Source: Alicyclobacillus sp. SO9 (lineage in GTDB: Bacteria > Bacillota > Bacilli > Alicyclobacillales > Alicyclobacillaceae). Taken from it: a stretch of 64,000 nucleotides of DNA. Location: assembly GCF_016406125.1 (NCBI RefSeq), contig NZ_CP066339.1, forward strand, positions 744,001-808,000. The letters run 5' to 3'. Shown one piece after another: positions 8,475 through 18,175 of this stretch. The position numbers were made by a program, and so were the translations under genes. Numbering within the stretch: the stretch's first letter is position 1; each line of letters opens with the position of its first letter. Under the pieces are notes generated by a model, which was not told the DNA's origin, did not search any database, and saw only the letters and a program-made list of their open reading frames with translations.

Positions 8475-11114
8475 ATGTCCCTGTTTTCACAGATTTTTCG
8501 TAGGGACGTGTTTCAAGATGCAAAGACTCAGGGGGAATGTTACCTTATGTTGTCCAATTCCAAAACAGCGTTGCGCATTACAGCAGGTGGTCTCACATCG
8601 GTACTACTGTCGACGGGCGGCATTGCTCTCGTTTCCATCAATCCAGTGTGGGCCAGCACACTCGTGACGGCAACTGCAACATTTCAACCAACCGGCAATG
8701 AACAGACATATACCGTCCCTAGTGGCGTCCGACTTATCCATGTTACGGCAACTGGTGGAGAAGGAGCGGGCGGAAAGGGCGGATCGACGGGAGGTAAAGG
8801 CGCAGAGGTAAGCACCTACCTGCCCGTCACACCAGGAGAAGTCTTATATGTGGAAGTGGCTGGAAATGCAAGAGGGACCCAAGGCGGATTCAACGGCGGG
8901 GGATCGGATAAAGGCGCATCTTCCTACCCAGGCGGGGGCGGGGGCGGCGCTTCGGACATCCGCACCGATCCTGCGACTACTCCGAACAGTGCCGGTTCGC
9001 GGCTTTTAGTGGCTGGCGGCGGTGGCGGTGGGGGTGCTCAGGGACAGAGTCCGTCAACTAGTGCAGGAAATGGCGGTAACGCTGGAAGCAGTACACAAAA
9101 TGGCAGCAACAGCAAAGCCTTTAGCAACAGCGGCTTAGTCTGGCTGACAGGATCCGACGGCGGACAAAGCGGGATGAATACTGTCGGAGGTAACGGTGGT
9201 CAAGCAGGCAGTTTCCTGACGTATCAAGCGTCCACCGGTGGAGGTCCCCCTGTCCCATATCACGATTCAGGTGTCAACGGTCCAGCTGGTTTGACTGGAA
9301 CGAGCACAACTGGCGGCAGTGGCGGAAGCAGCGTCACTGTCAACGCACCCGTCGGTGACGGCGGCGCGGGTGGCGGCGGTTATTATGGCGGTGGCGGCGG
9401 AGCTGCAGGGGGAATAGATTACAGTCAAATCACTCCCTCGACCACAGGCGGCGGAGGAGGTGGCGCAGGAGCCAGCTACGTCGAAGCCAGCGCTATGGAT
9501 ACCAGTATCACAACAGATACTACCGGTAAGCCTTCCATCGCGATCACACCTGCACTGGACGTGACACCAACTACCCTGCAGAGCGCGTCTGTAGATGAAA
9601 GCTACACGGCGACACTGCAGGCGACGGACGGCACGGCTCCGTACAACTGGACGATAGTCAAAGGGTCATTACCGCAAGGCCTTAAACTTGACAGTCAAAG
9701 CGGGGCTGTAAGCGGAACACCCACGCGTACAGGAACCAGCCAGTTCACGGTTCAAGTCACAGATAGCGGCAAGCCAGCCCTGAAAGTGGACATTCCCTAT
9801 ACCTTGGCAGTCACCGCGCCAACCGTGATCCAACCCACGGGATTGAAGCACACCAACGTGACCACCACAGGCTGGGCGGAGTCTTGGAGCGGCGTGTCTG
9901 GAGCCACCTCCTACAACGTCTATTTAAATGGCAAACTCGTGAAAAATGTACACGGGACCTCCTACATGTTTCAAAACGAAAACCCTGGACAGTCCTACAA
10001 TGTTACCATCAGCGCACTCGTTGGTACCTACGAGGGATCACAATCCGCCAAGGATGTGGTCGCCACTGGCCTTGCAGCACCACAGAGTCTGACGCACCAA
10101 CAAGTGGGTACAAGCGGTTGGACAGAGACGTGGAACCAAGTGCCAGGAGCACACGGTTATGACGTTTATCTTAATGGAACGAAAGTGGCCAGCGCTAGTG
10201 GCACTACATATACATTCACAGGCCTGAAAGCCGCCACGTCCTACCAGGTGTCCGTTATTGCAACTGCTGCATCGGGTGTTCATAGCGCTGCTTCGTCAAC
10301 AGATACAGTTCTCACAGACAAACCTATGGTGACACCACCTACGGGCTCAGGAAGCTCAGGAAGCTCAGGAAGCTCAGGAAGCTCAGGAAGCTCAGGAAGC
10401 TCAGGAAGCTCAGGAAGCTCAGGAAGCTCAGGAAGCTCAGGAAGCTCAGGAAGCTCAGGAAGCTCAGGAAGCTCAGGAAGCTCAGGAAGCTCAGGAAGCT
10501 CAGGAAGCTCAGGAAGCTCGAATTCCAGTCCTGGACAGACCGTCCTCGCCACACACACATTTGGCCCATCTGGCGGCACGCTGTCAAGCGGTTCTCAGAG
10601 CATCCATATCACGCTGAACGTACCACAGGGTGCTTTTTCTCAATGGGAACAATTGTCCTTGGCGACGACCAACACTTCTGCGCTCTCTCCCTCCGTGTCG
10701 TTTCCCAGCGGAAGTAAGCCGATTGTCGTGTTTAGCGTTGAATTCTCCGGGGCAGCGCCCCAGAAGCCGCTGACCTTGACCATCGAAAATCAAAATATTC
10801 GTGAGGGGGAAAAGGTGTACAAGTTGCAAAACGGAAAACTGATTGCCGTTTCCGCAACCGTCTCCTCGGGTAAAGCAGTTATTCAATTCAGTTCAGACCC
10901 GCAGTTCGTGGTTGTGCAAACCTCAACTAGTACGAAGGCGTCCACAACAGGACAACAAGGAACATCGCCGGTGCAGGCGGGCTCAACTACTGTAACTGGG
11001 GCAACGACTCCTGTAACGGGGATAGATGCCATTCCATGGACCGTCGGGGGCACATCCCTTACTACGTTGGGAGGCTGGGTGCTGTGGCGCGGACGACGCA
11101 AAAAGAAGCCGTAA
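8475..11114 (+). CDS. Large secreted Gly-rich/Ig/FN3 surface protein with PVTG C-terminal anchor
   Basis: An 879-residue modular surface protein. The ATG at 8475 follows AGGAGA; an alternative ATG at 8547 would give a shorter signal peptide. Order: hydrophobic signal (about 33-61, ending VWAS), Gly-rich domain (about 85-345, with GGGGGGAS-type runs), a putative Ig-like (He_PIG-type) domain (about 355-440, PYNWTIVKGSLPQGL), two fibronectin-III-like domains (about 450-610), a GSS x19 linker (625-682), and a beta domain (about 690-820). The C-terminus has PVTG near residue 847, a hydrophobic span and RGRRKKKP. The tail resembles an LPXTG sorting signal but with PVTG. The next gene encodes the same C-terminal domain and tail. 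Likely an adhesin; ligand unknown. Confidence 0.8.
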   Translation: MSLFSQIFRRDVFQDAKTQGECYLMLSNSKTALRITAGGLTSVLLSTGGIALVSINPVWASTLVTATATFQPTGNEQTYTVPSGVRLIHVTATGGEGAGGKGGSTGGKGAEVSTYLPVTPGEVLYVEVAGNARGTQGGFNGGGSDKGASSYPGGGGGGASDIRTDPATTPNSAGSRLLVAGGGGGGGAQGQSPSTSAGNGGNAGSSTQNGSNSKAFSNSGLVWLTGSDGGQSGMNTVGGNGGQAGSFLTYQASTGGGPPVPYHDSGVNGPAGLTGTSTTGGSGGSSVTVNAPVGDGGAGGGGYYGGGGGAAGGIDYSQITPSTTGGGGGGAGASYVEASAMDTSITTDTTGKPSIAITPALDVTPTTLQSASVDESYTATLQATDGTAPYNWTIVKGSLPQGLKLDSQSGAVSGTPTRTGTSQFTVQVTDSGKPALKVDIPYTLAVTAPTVIQPTGLKHTNVTTTGWAESWSGVSGATSYNVYLNGKLVKNVHGTSYMFQNENPGQSYNVTISALVGTYEGSQSAKDVVATGLAAPQSLTHQQVGTSGWTETWNQVPGAHGYDVYLNGTKVASASGTTYTFTGLKAATSYQVSVIATAASGVHSAASSTDTVLTDKPMVTPPTGSGSSGSSGSSGSSGSSGSSGSSGSSGSSGSSGSSGSSGSSGSSGSSGSSGSSGSSGSSNSSPGQTVLATHTFGPSGGTLSSGSQSIHITLNVPQGAFSQWEQLSLATTNTSALSPSVSFPSGSKPIVVFSVEFSGAAPQKPLTLTIENQNIREGEKVYKLQNGKLIAVSATVSSGKAVIQFSSDPQFVVVQTSTSTKASTTGQQGTSPVQAGSTTVTGATTPVTGIDAIPWTVGGTSLTTLGGWVLWRGRRKKKP
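10349..10519 (+). repeat. 9-bp minisatellite, 19 perfect AGGAAGCTC units (GSS linker)
   Basis: Nineteen uninterrupted 9-bp units encode Gly-Ser-Ser 19 times between the second FN3-like domain and the C-terminal beta domain of the surface protein. Because the unit is three codons, slippage changes linker length without shifting frame. The perfect identity of units implies recent expansion or ongoing homogenisation. The opposite strand is also open in two frames (repeating Glu-Leu-Pro and Leu-Ser-Phe), which is a by-product. Confidence 0.97.
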
Positions 11115-11272
11115 GTATCGTTATATATAAATCGAAATGTAACTATCTGAAATTTGAAAGGGGAAATGAGGACGTGGGCAAACGGGTGATCCATGCGAAA
11201 ACGATAAAGGAAGTTACGGGGCTTGAGCGCAAGCGTCTTGATTTCCAATAACAAGTAGAATGGAGAGTGAAG

Positions 11273-14200
11273 GTGGGAAAAATACAAGCGACACTGCGGT
11301 TCGCCGCCGCGCTCATGGTAGCCAGCGGTATGGTTGCCTTCTTACCGAGTACTACCGTATTGGCAACTACAAGTAATGCACCGCCTGTGGCAAATATAAA
11401 TGGAACCAATTGGGTTCAATTATCCACGGCAGCACAGCTTGAGTACATCGATAACCATCAAACGAGCGACATTCAGACAGGATCAAGTACGACGTACCCG
11501 GAGGCCCACATTGAATTGATGAATACAATTGTTCTACCGAATGGGTATTCGTGGACTCCATTGGGAACTTCATCTAGTAATCCATTTGACGGCGTGTTTA
11601 ACGGCAACGGATATGAAGTGAAGAATGTGTCCGTGACTGGACCGATTCCGGACGCTGGATTCTTTGGTGTTTCCAACGGAGTTGTGAAAAAGGTCGGCGT
11701 GGAGGGCACCTTTTCGACAAACGATGCAACTTCCAATGTCGGGGGACTCATGGGATTCCAGAATAGCGGTACCATCAGCGACAGCTATGCAACTGGGTCC
11801 GTGAGCGGAGGAGCCAATAATGGGGGTCTGGTGGGGTATCAGAATAGCGGTACCGTCAGCGACAGCTATGCAACCGGCTCCGTGAGCGGCGCAGCCAATA
11901 ATGGGGGTCTGGTGGGGCACCAGGCAGGCGGTAGCATCAGCGACAGTCATGCGACTGGGTCTGTAAGTGGTAGTGGTAGTGACAATGGTGGTCTGGTGGG
12001 GATGGCAGATGGTACCATCAGCGACAGCTATGCAGCAGGGTTCGTGAGTGGTAGTGGTAGTGACAATGGTGGTCTGGTGGGGATGGCAGATGGTACCATC
12101 AGCGACAGCTATGCAGCAGGGTTCGTGAGTGGTGGTACTTACAATGGCGGTCTGGTGGGGCAACTGGCTGGTGGGGCAACTGCCACAATCAGCGACAGCT
12201 ATGCAACCGGGTCCGTCGCGACCGGTGGCTCTACTAGCCTGAATGGCGGCCTGGTGGGGTATAAGTATAGCGGTACCATCAGTGAAAGCTACTTTGATAA
12301 AGATACGACAGGCATGTCGACTGGAGTGGGTGGGGCTAGTTCTTCGTCCGGTGTCCATGCTGAATCTACGACGAATATGCAAACACCCAGCACTTTTAGT
12401 AGCTGGAACACGTCTGACTGGGCGTTGCTCAATGGATACTACCCGTTGCTGAAGTGGCAGATAGGCACTACCATGTCGGTCACGCCGACGGTTGTAGGTG
12501 CTGGCGGAAAAGTCACCGTGACGGGATCAGTGTATTCGAACGCTGGTACGCCGTTATCCGGGATAAACGTCAACCTCACAGGAAACAGCAGCGGAACTTG
12601 GGCACTATCCCCCGTAAAAACAGGCGCAAACGGAGACTATACCGGAACTTGGACTGCGCCTAAGACAACGCAAAACGTGATAGTCACGGCAACTGTGCAT
12701 GGGACAACTGTGCAGCAACACAACACGGTTCAGGTTCAGGCCTACACTGTTACCTATAATGGGAATGGTGCGACTGGAACTGTCCCAATGGACGGCAACA
12801 CCTATAAGAGCGGTGATTCCGTCACGGTGGCGGGCGTGGGCAATATTATAAATACTGGAAACACATTTGCAGGATGGAACACGAAGGCCAATGGAAGCGG
12901 CACGAGTTATGCGGCGGGAAGCACGATGACAATAGGAAGCAGTAACGTGACCCTGTATGCCCAGTGGACGGCCAACACGCACTCCCTCAGTTACAATGGC
13001 AACGGCAATACGGGCGGCAGTGTGCCGAGCGGTTCCGATCTAGCCTATAACACGACTGTGACTATACCTAACAACACGGGTAACTTGGTGAGGACTGGCT
13101 ACACGTTTGTAGGATGGAACACGAAGGCCAACGGAAGCGGTACAAGTTATGCGGCGGGAAGTACGTTAACGATAGGTACATCCAACATCACCTTGTATGC
13201 CAAGTGGACAGCAAATAAGTACACCGTGACATTCAACAGCAACGGTGGCAGTTCAATTAACTCAGAAGCTGTGGCGTACAACGGCATGGCAACGAAGCCG
13301 ACAGATCCGACGAAGACAGGCTACACGTTTGCAGGTTGGTACAGCAATAGTAGATTAACTACACCGTCTACCTTCTCTACACCGGTGACAGGAAACGAAA
13401 CCCTGTATGCCAAGTGGACGGCAAATAAGTACACCGTGACATATAAAGGTAACAGCAGCACAGGCGGCACAATGCCGACAGACAGCAACACCTATACGAT
13501 TGGCATGAATGCTACAGTGCTTGGCGATGGAACTCTAGCCAAGACAGGCTACACCTTCTCAGGTTGGAACACGAAGGCAGATGGCACTGGGACAAGGTAT
13601 GCATCAGGTAGTACGCTAGCTATGAATGCATCCAATGTAACGCTGTATGCTCAGTGGAGGGTTGCCCCGTCCATATCAATGTCCTCTACACTTCCAAATG
13701 TGCTTCAGGGGACACCATACGATCAGGAACTCCAAGGTACGGGGGGGCTGTCGCCATACACCTTTACCATAGCCAGTGGTTCTTTGCCAAACGGGTTGAC
13801 ACTGCAGTCAGATGGAAGTCTGGTTGGGACGCCACAACAGAGTGGAACCTTTCACTTCACCGTTCAAATCAAGGATCACGCAGGCACCACAACCACCAAG
13901 TCTGTGAGCCTGTATGTGATTCCGACGGCACCCAGAGGCTACCTGAAGACGGTAGATACAAAACAGGTGGTTGGAGGAAGTGGCGGGACCCTGATCACAA
14001 AAAGTGGGGATACCAGGGCGACGCTGATTGTAACCTCTGGGACCTTTGCAAACCCGCTACAAATGGACATTACCAGTGGTACAGTACCCGGCAACCTGAT
14101 TCCAAAGGACTGGAACTTGGTAGAAGCATATGGGGTGAACTTTGATGGACAGTATACCCCGTCAAAACCGATGTCCTTTGCATTGCTGAATCAAGCTATC

Positions 14201-14455
14201 ACGCCGCAGTCTAAGGTCTACAAGATAGTGAACGGGAAACTGATTCCGGTTACAGCCACAGTGACAAAGGGGAAAGCTGCTATTCCCTTTATAACAGATC
14301 CGGACTTCGTGGTGCTGCAGCCAAAGCCGGTACCACACGCTACAAAGCCTGTGACAGGGTTTCCTGCATTCTCGTGGGCTGCGGGAGGATTATTCAGTAT
14401 CCTGACAGGTGGATTGGCACTGTGGTGGCAGAGGCGTAGAAAGAACCTGGAATAG
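11273..14455 (+). CDS. Large surface protein with GLUG and InlB-type (Flg_new) repeats, PVTG anchor
   Basis: About 1060 residues. The GTG at 11273 sits 7 bases after GGAG; a GTG at 11267 is an alternative. A signal peptide (ending near VLAT) is followed by a beta-rich start. Around residues 155-340 lie roughly seven GLUG repeats (GGLVG, SDSYATGSVSG). Residues about 490-795 hold four InlB/Listeria-Bacteroides-type repeats (FAGWNTKANGSGTSYAAG, TLYAQWTAN). An Ig-like He_PIG-type domain (about 800-880) and a C-terminal beta domain like that of the upstream protein follow (VYK-NGKLI-VTATV-GKA-I-F-DP-FVV). The tail is PVTG at about 1026, a hydrophobic span and QRRRKNLE. GLUG and InlB-type repeats are typical of extracellular adhesins. 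It probably shares a transcript with the upstream gene, about 160 bp away. Confidence 0.8.
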   Translation: MGKIQATLRFAAALMVASGMVAFLPSTTVLATTSNAPPVANINGTNWVQLSTAAQLEYIDNHQTSDIQTGSSTTYPEAHIELMNTIVLPNGYSWTPLGTSSSNPFDGVFNGNGYEVKNVSVTGPIPDAGFFGVSNGVVKKVGVEGTFSTNDATSNVGGLMGFQNSGTISDSYATGSVSGGANNGGLVGYQNSGTVSDSYATGSVSGAANNGGLVGHQAGGSISDSHATGSVSGSGSDNGGLVGMADGTISDSYAAGFVSGSGSDNGGLVGMADGTISDSYAAGFVSGGTYNGGLVGQLAGGATATISDSYATGSVATGGSTSLNGGLVGYKYSGTISESYFDKDTTGMSTGVGGASSSSGVHAESTTNMQTPSTFSSWNTSDWALLNGYYPLLKWQIGTTMSVTPTVVGAGGKVTVTGSVYSNAGTPLSGINVNLTGNSSGTWALSPVKTGANGDYTGTWTAPKTTQNVIVTATVHGTTVQQHNTVQVQAYTVTYNGNGATGTVPMDGNTYKSGDSVTVAGVGNIINTGNTFAGWNTKANGSGTSYAAGSTMTIGSSNVTLYAQWTANTHSLSYNGNGNTGGSVPSGSDLAYNTTVTIPNNTGNLVRTGYTFVGWNTKANGSGTSYAAGSTLTIGTSNITLYAKWTANKYTVTFNSNGGSSINSEAVAYNGMATKPTDPTKTGYTFAGWYSNSRLTTPSTFSTPVTGNETLYAKWTANKYTVTYKGNSSTGGTMPTDSNTYTIGMNATVLGDGTLAKTGYTFSGWNTKADGTGTRYASGSTLAMNASNVTLYAQWRVAPSISMSSTLPNVLQGTPYDQELQGTGGLSPYTFTIASGSLPNGLTLQSDGSLVGTPQQSGTFHFTVQIKDHAGTTTTKSVSLYVIPTAPRGYLKTVDTKQVVGGSGGTLITKSGDTRATLIVTSGTFANPLQMDITSGTVPGNLIPKDWNLVEAYGVNFDGQYTPSKPMSFALLNQAITPQSKVYKIVNGKLIPVTATVTKGKAAIPFITDPDFVVLQPKPVPHATKPVTGFPAFSWAAGGLFSILTGGLALWWQRRRKNLE
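11966..12127 (+). repeat. Perfect 81-bp tandem duplication inside the GLUG region
   Basis: Bases 11966-12046 and 12047-12127 are identical 81-bp units encoding one 27-residue GLUG repeat (NGGLVGMADGTISDSYAAGF). Neighbouring GLUG units are diverged, so this copy arose recently and adds one repeat in frame. Confidence 0.9.
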
Positions 14456-14730
14456 AACTCGTTGCAAAGATATAGACATACAAAACATGAGATGAGGGCT
14501 CCTCTATATAGGGGACCCCCTCTATACTCGACGAGAATGGATGGGAACCAATCCTTCGCACCATCTGTCACGACCTTTGTCTACTCCGTCCCGAATCTAG
14601 ACGCCAAGTGAATCGACATTGCCCTCTCCTCTGGCACTAGAAAGGCATATGGTGTCGAAACTTGTCTATATTCCTTCCCATCAAAAAACAGACTGCCAGG
14701 CAGCCTGTAGGGTACTCTTTATCTTTTCGT
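14456..14730. other. Convergent intergenic region with imperfect hairpin
   Basis: The stretch separates the plus-strand surface-protein gene from the minus-strand methyltransferase gene. Near 14508-14526 TATAGGGG and CCCCCTCTATA can form an imperfect hairpin, a possible bidirectional terminator. I see no gene here. Confidence 0.35.
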
Positions 14731-16197
14731 TCACTTTGCAACGGTTCCTTTAAACCATTGGACCGCCTGAGAACGCTTCCTTGCAGCAGCACCGTATTTC
14801 TGTTTAACAGAGTAACCTCTGTCAATTAATTCTCGAAACAATGTTTTCCGGGCTTCTAGGGGAAGTTCGTTGAGTTCAGCCATCGTTCCCGCCTCGACCA
14901 GAAACTTTACAACATCCTCAACTTCACTTGAGTCTGCCATCCATTCCTGAGTTTCATGCTCAAAGTGGTCAAAATATCTCCCTGCAATACTGGGTACTTC
15001 TTCTGAAGTTGGAAGGATAACAGAATCTCGAGCAGCTAGTCCCATGTTAAAAACCGGTTCAAACCATTCAGTAAAAAAGTCTTCTTCATTGGAAAAATTC
15101 AGAACATAGACCGTAGTAAATGTTCCTCCGGGTTTCAACACCCGATGAATTTCCTGGAGAGTTTTTCTTATATCGGTGAAATGTAAAAATAGCATCCCCA
15201 CCACAGCATCAAAACTATTATCATGAAATGGTATGCTTTCTGCAGGGGCCTGCCGAAACTGTACATTCTTAGCACCAAAGCTAGAGAGCTTCACTTTCGC
15301 TCTTTCCAGCATGCCAACAGAGGGATCCGTAGCAATTACATTTCCATTATTCCCAACAACCTCATAGAGCCCGTCCTCCAATGTTAGGGAGCCAGTTCCG
15401 CACCCTAACTCAAGAACTTTTATTCCTGGTTTGATATCGCTCCACTCTATAAGCAATTTTCTTCTCTCATGAATGTTTGACACTATCCGCTCCAAAATTT
15501 TTTCGTAATCGTCCATATTTGTAAAGTTTGCAGCTCTAGTCAGTTGCTCACGCTGCATTATGTATCCGCATTTCTCTAAATCGTTCCGGCATTCTCTATA
15601 AAGCTCCTCGCCGACTGCGGTCAAACGGATGAGTCGCTGTCCATTTCTCACTATCTGCTCCATAAAACCATATTCAATAGCCGAGTTTAGCTCATGCCCC
15701 AAGGAGTAATCAATCCAGGGCCGATGCCATTTACCAGAAACAAATGTCTCTTCCGTAACTTCGCCATAGTACAACAAAAGCTGATTGTTTAAGTATGTTA
15801 TGACTCTGGCATAAACGGATAATAAAGCAGTGCTTCCGCTATTCCCCAAATGGTCCCGTAACAATGAATTAGACACCGAAACCATTTCTTCAGTAATGAT
15901 TAGCGTGCCAAGTCTCAGATAACTAAGATTAGCAGCGGTCGATAGTAATACTTCATAAAAGGCACGTTCACGAAACTCGGGCGTCAAATGTACATCTGTC
16001 CAAAAAACCTCTGAGTCCCTGCAACTAGCTGCTAAGTCTCTCGCATGCTGCTTCAATTGAAGCTTCAGTGTCTTACTCAAGCGTTCCTGTCCATCGTCTG
16101 TAGCTAACCAAGGAGCGATAACAATATCCTGTTTAGACATTTTCTGAAATCCATCGAAAATTCGATTGTATACATCTTGCTTAGTGCTATTTGACAT
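14731..16197 (-). CDS. Class I SAM-dependent methyltransferase, UbiE-like, with N-terminal helical domain
   Basis: A 488-residue protein. The C-terminal half is a Rossmann methyltransferase: motif I VLELGCGTGSLTL at about residues 257-269, an acidic end of strand two (ATDPSVGML), and motifs FDAVVGMLFLHF and EIHRVLKPGG typical of the UbiE/Methyltransf_11 group. The N-terminal 230 residues are mainly helical and include a winged-helix-like patch (LIRLTAVGEELYRECRND) that could recognise the substrate or DNA. The substrate is not evident. It stands alone, in AT-richer DNA than the surface genes, convergent with them. Confidence 0.75.
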   Translation of the reverse strand: MSNSTKQDVYNRIFDGFQKMSKQDIVIAPWLATDDGQERLSKTLKLQLKQHARDLAASCRDSEVFWTDVHLTPEFRERAFYEVLLSTAANLSYLRLGTLIITEEMVSVSNSLLRDHLGNSGSTALLSVYARVITYLNNQLLLYYGEVTEETFVSGKWHRPWIDYSLGHELNSAIEYGFMEQIVRNGQRLIRLTAVGEELYRECRNDLEKCGYIMQREQLTRAANFTNMDDYEKILERIVSNIHERRKLLIEWSDIKPGIKVLELGCGTGSLTLEDGLYEVVGNNGNVIATDPSVGMLERAKVKLSSFGAKNVQFRQAPAESIPFHDNSFDAVVGMLFLHFTDIRKTLQEIHRVLKPGGTFTTVYVLNFSNEEDFFTEWFEPVFNMGLAARDSVILPTSEEVPSIAGRYFDHFEHETQEWMADSSEVEDVVKFLVEAGTMAELNELPLEARKTLFRELIDRGYSVKQKYGAAARKRSQAVQWFKGTVAK

Positions 16198-16887
16198 AAA
16201 AGTCCCCCCACCCTAGTTTACAACTCGCAACCTTCAGAAAACTACATATGCAACATACAGTCTCTACAAACTCCTAAGCGCATGTCCTGTCCATTTGTCC
16301 GTTTGAATCCCGTTGTAAAAATTCGATACATGTCTTGTTGAGGCTGCTCTTGTTGACACCAAATACAGCAACACTTGGTCGTCATTTCTATCGCCTCTTA
16401 TCAATGTACTTAAGGACCCCGCATTCCTATTACACCACACTTTCGTACAAACGTTAACTGTGGCTATGTATACCCGCTAACAGATGGCTCGTCTGGCATA
16501 GCCTATTTGTCATCGTCTGAATGAATCAAGCTCTACTTAGGAGACTTTGATTTTTCAGGGGACTTGCAATGGCGGAGGATTCTGGGTGGCTATGCTTTAT
16601 GTCAACTACGGATGCCCATCAATGATATGCATGACACACACGTTTTCGCCAAAGGTTATCGAACTCCGTTCACTACCTTTTTCCGTCTGCCATTCGCTCT
16701 TGAAACACATGCAGCAGAGAACATTATCCATGTATAAGCCGCCGTGAAAAATTACTGAAAAATGTATTTATATAGTTACTGTTATTTAATTTGGGTAGAT
16801 ATATACAGGACTAAAGACCGATGTGTTTATGTCTATTCTATGACAATATTCAATGTATGATTCTAGGTATGAAGGGAGAAAATAACG
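16198..16887. other. Long AT-rich intergenic region
   Basis: About 690 bp separate the start of the methyltransferase gene from the start of the beta-trefoil gene. I find no convincing gene; a 66-codon frame at 16547-16747 lacks a ribosome site and recognisable content. The region presumably holds both divergent promoters. The downstream gene has AGGGAGA 5-10 bases before its ATG. Confidence 0.5.
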
Positions 16888-18030
16888 ATGGCCAGCATTA
16901 CTCAAAAGCAACTTGACGACTTCAAGAATCTATTTCCTGATAATCCTCATATTCAGGCCCTAACCCTCGACGAAGTTCTCCGTAACACCAAGGGAAAGAC
17001 TGTTGACTGGAATACGATCCAGTTCAATCAGCCAACTGCACAGCCTCTTGTAGCTCCCGCAGAGATATCACTCAGTGCCTGTGAGAAGCAGATTGGGTAC
17101 GTAATTTTTGACATCGTTTGTTTGGGTGTAGGTGCAGTCGGCTTACGATCTGGGGTAAATGGTGGAACAGTTGAAGCTGTTGCCGGTGCTGCTGCTCCGG
17201 TCTTAAACAAAATTGAAGTCATCATTGCAAGAATGGGTGCTCCAGGTGCATCTACCACAGATCTAGCAAAGGGTGTTTTTGACATACTGTCGACCATTTG
17301 GACTGGTGGGTGCTTGGGAGCCGTATTTTCGGCATTCATGCAAAGTCTAACTTGGTGGGACATGGTCCTTTACGGTATAACAGGCACTGCGACGATCATT
17401 GCTGCTTGTGCGACAGATGGTGCGGCATTTGTTGCTGAGGTTGTAATTCTTCTAGCTACATTCGGCTGGCTTGTAACAGACTCGGTAAGAGCCTATCAAG
17501 TTTGCGGTATGTCACCTGAACCTGGAACAATGCCGGGACCAGATCCTCGCCCTGGTACTGACCCGTATCCCTTTGAGCCAGTAATAGCCATCCAAACGTA
17601 TACCGGAAACTATTTAACGGTCGTCAATAATGGGGGACTTGGTAGAGGTGTTAGTGCCGCTATTGAAACGAACCGCCGGGAAATTGGAGCTTGGGAAAAG
17701 TTCACGCTTGAACCTCTTAATAACCAAGAAAGAACTTTTGCTATAAGAACTTCTAATGGCCACTATGTCACAGCAGTCAATGGCGGAGGGATGGGAGGCC
17801 CCAACGATGATAATTTTCCCATCCATACAGACGCCACCTCAATCGGTCCATGGGAAAAATTTCAAATTGTTCAAGAACCCGATGGAACATATACGTTCTG
17901 TACTTTCACCGGCTTCTACCTGACCGCAGTAAATGGGGGCGGTATGCAACAGAACGACAAGCCGATAAGCACCGATCGCACTGAGGTTAGGGAATGGGAG
18001 ACTTTTACCATCGTAGACATCCCTCGCTAG
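16888..18030 (+). CDS. Hydrophobic-core protein with C-terminal fascin-like beta-trefoil
   Basis: A 380-residue protein with no signal peptide. Residues about 62-205 are rich in Gly, Ala and hydrophobic residues and contain several amphipathic or membrane-active segments (CLGVGAVGL, AVAGAAAPVL, ITGTATIIAAC, VVILLATFGWLV). A Pro/Gly hinge at about 208-228 (PGPDPRPGTDPYP) leads to three repeats of a fascin/actin-crosslinking-like trefoil: YTGNYLTVVNNGG, SNGHYVTAVNGGG and FTGFYLTAVNGGG, each followed by WEKF or WETF. Beta-trefoils of this type bind carbohydrates or other surfaces. A membrane-active half plus a binding half recalls secreted toxins or bacteriocins, but that is inference. A strong hairpin follows, so it is probably monocistronic. 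Confidence 0.6.
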   Translation: MASITQKQLDDFKNLFPDNPHIQALTLDEVLRNTKGKTVDWNTIQFNQPTAQPLVAPAEISLSACEKQIGYVIFDIVCLGVGAVGLRSGVNGGTVEAVAGAAAPVLNKIEVIIARMGAPGASTTDLAKGVFDILSTIWTGGCLGAVFSAFMQSLTWWDMVLYGITGTATIIAACATDGAAFVAEVVILLATFGWLVTDSVRAYQVCGMSPEPGTMPGPDPRPGTDPYPFEPVIAIQTYTGNYLTVVNNGGLGRGVSAAIETNRREIGAWEKFTLEPLNNQERTFAIRTSNGHYVTAVNGGGMGGPNDDNFPIHTDATSIGPWEKFQIVQEPDGTYTFCTFTGFYLTAVNGGGMQQNDKPISTDRTEVREWETFTIVDIPR

Positions 18031-18139
18031 GCAAGACACAGTAAACTGATCGAAACATACCGTATGTCAACAACCAGTATGCCTAAAGGCGTTTCACAAA
18101 GAGTTTACGCTATTTACCTTATTTCAGAATAGTATGCTG

Positions 18140-18175
18140 CCCAAAGGTCACTGAACTCTGTTCAGCGCCTTTGGG
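18140..18175 (+). terminator. Intrinsic terminator-like hairpin after the beta-trefoil gene
   Basis: CCCAAAGG at 18140-18147 pairs with CCTTTGGG at 18168-18175. Inside it, CTGAAC pairs with GTTCAG. There is no long T run after it (TTATCC), so it is a hairpin of terminator type rather than a perfect Rho-independent site. Confidence 0.6.

Noticed and set aside
10349-10519. CRISPR-like array
   Set aside because: The repeats are 9 bp, contiguous, without spacers, and coding.
10280-10587. Minus-strand frames encoding long Glu-Leu-Pro and Leu-Ser-Phe repeats
   Set aside because: They are the reverse reading of the 9-bp minisatellite in a clear plus-strand gene and have no ribosome site or domain.
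16547-16747. 66-codon frame in the gap before the beta-trefoil gene
   Set aside because: No ribosome site, signal or motif.
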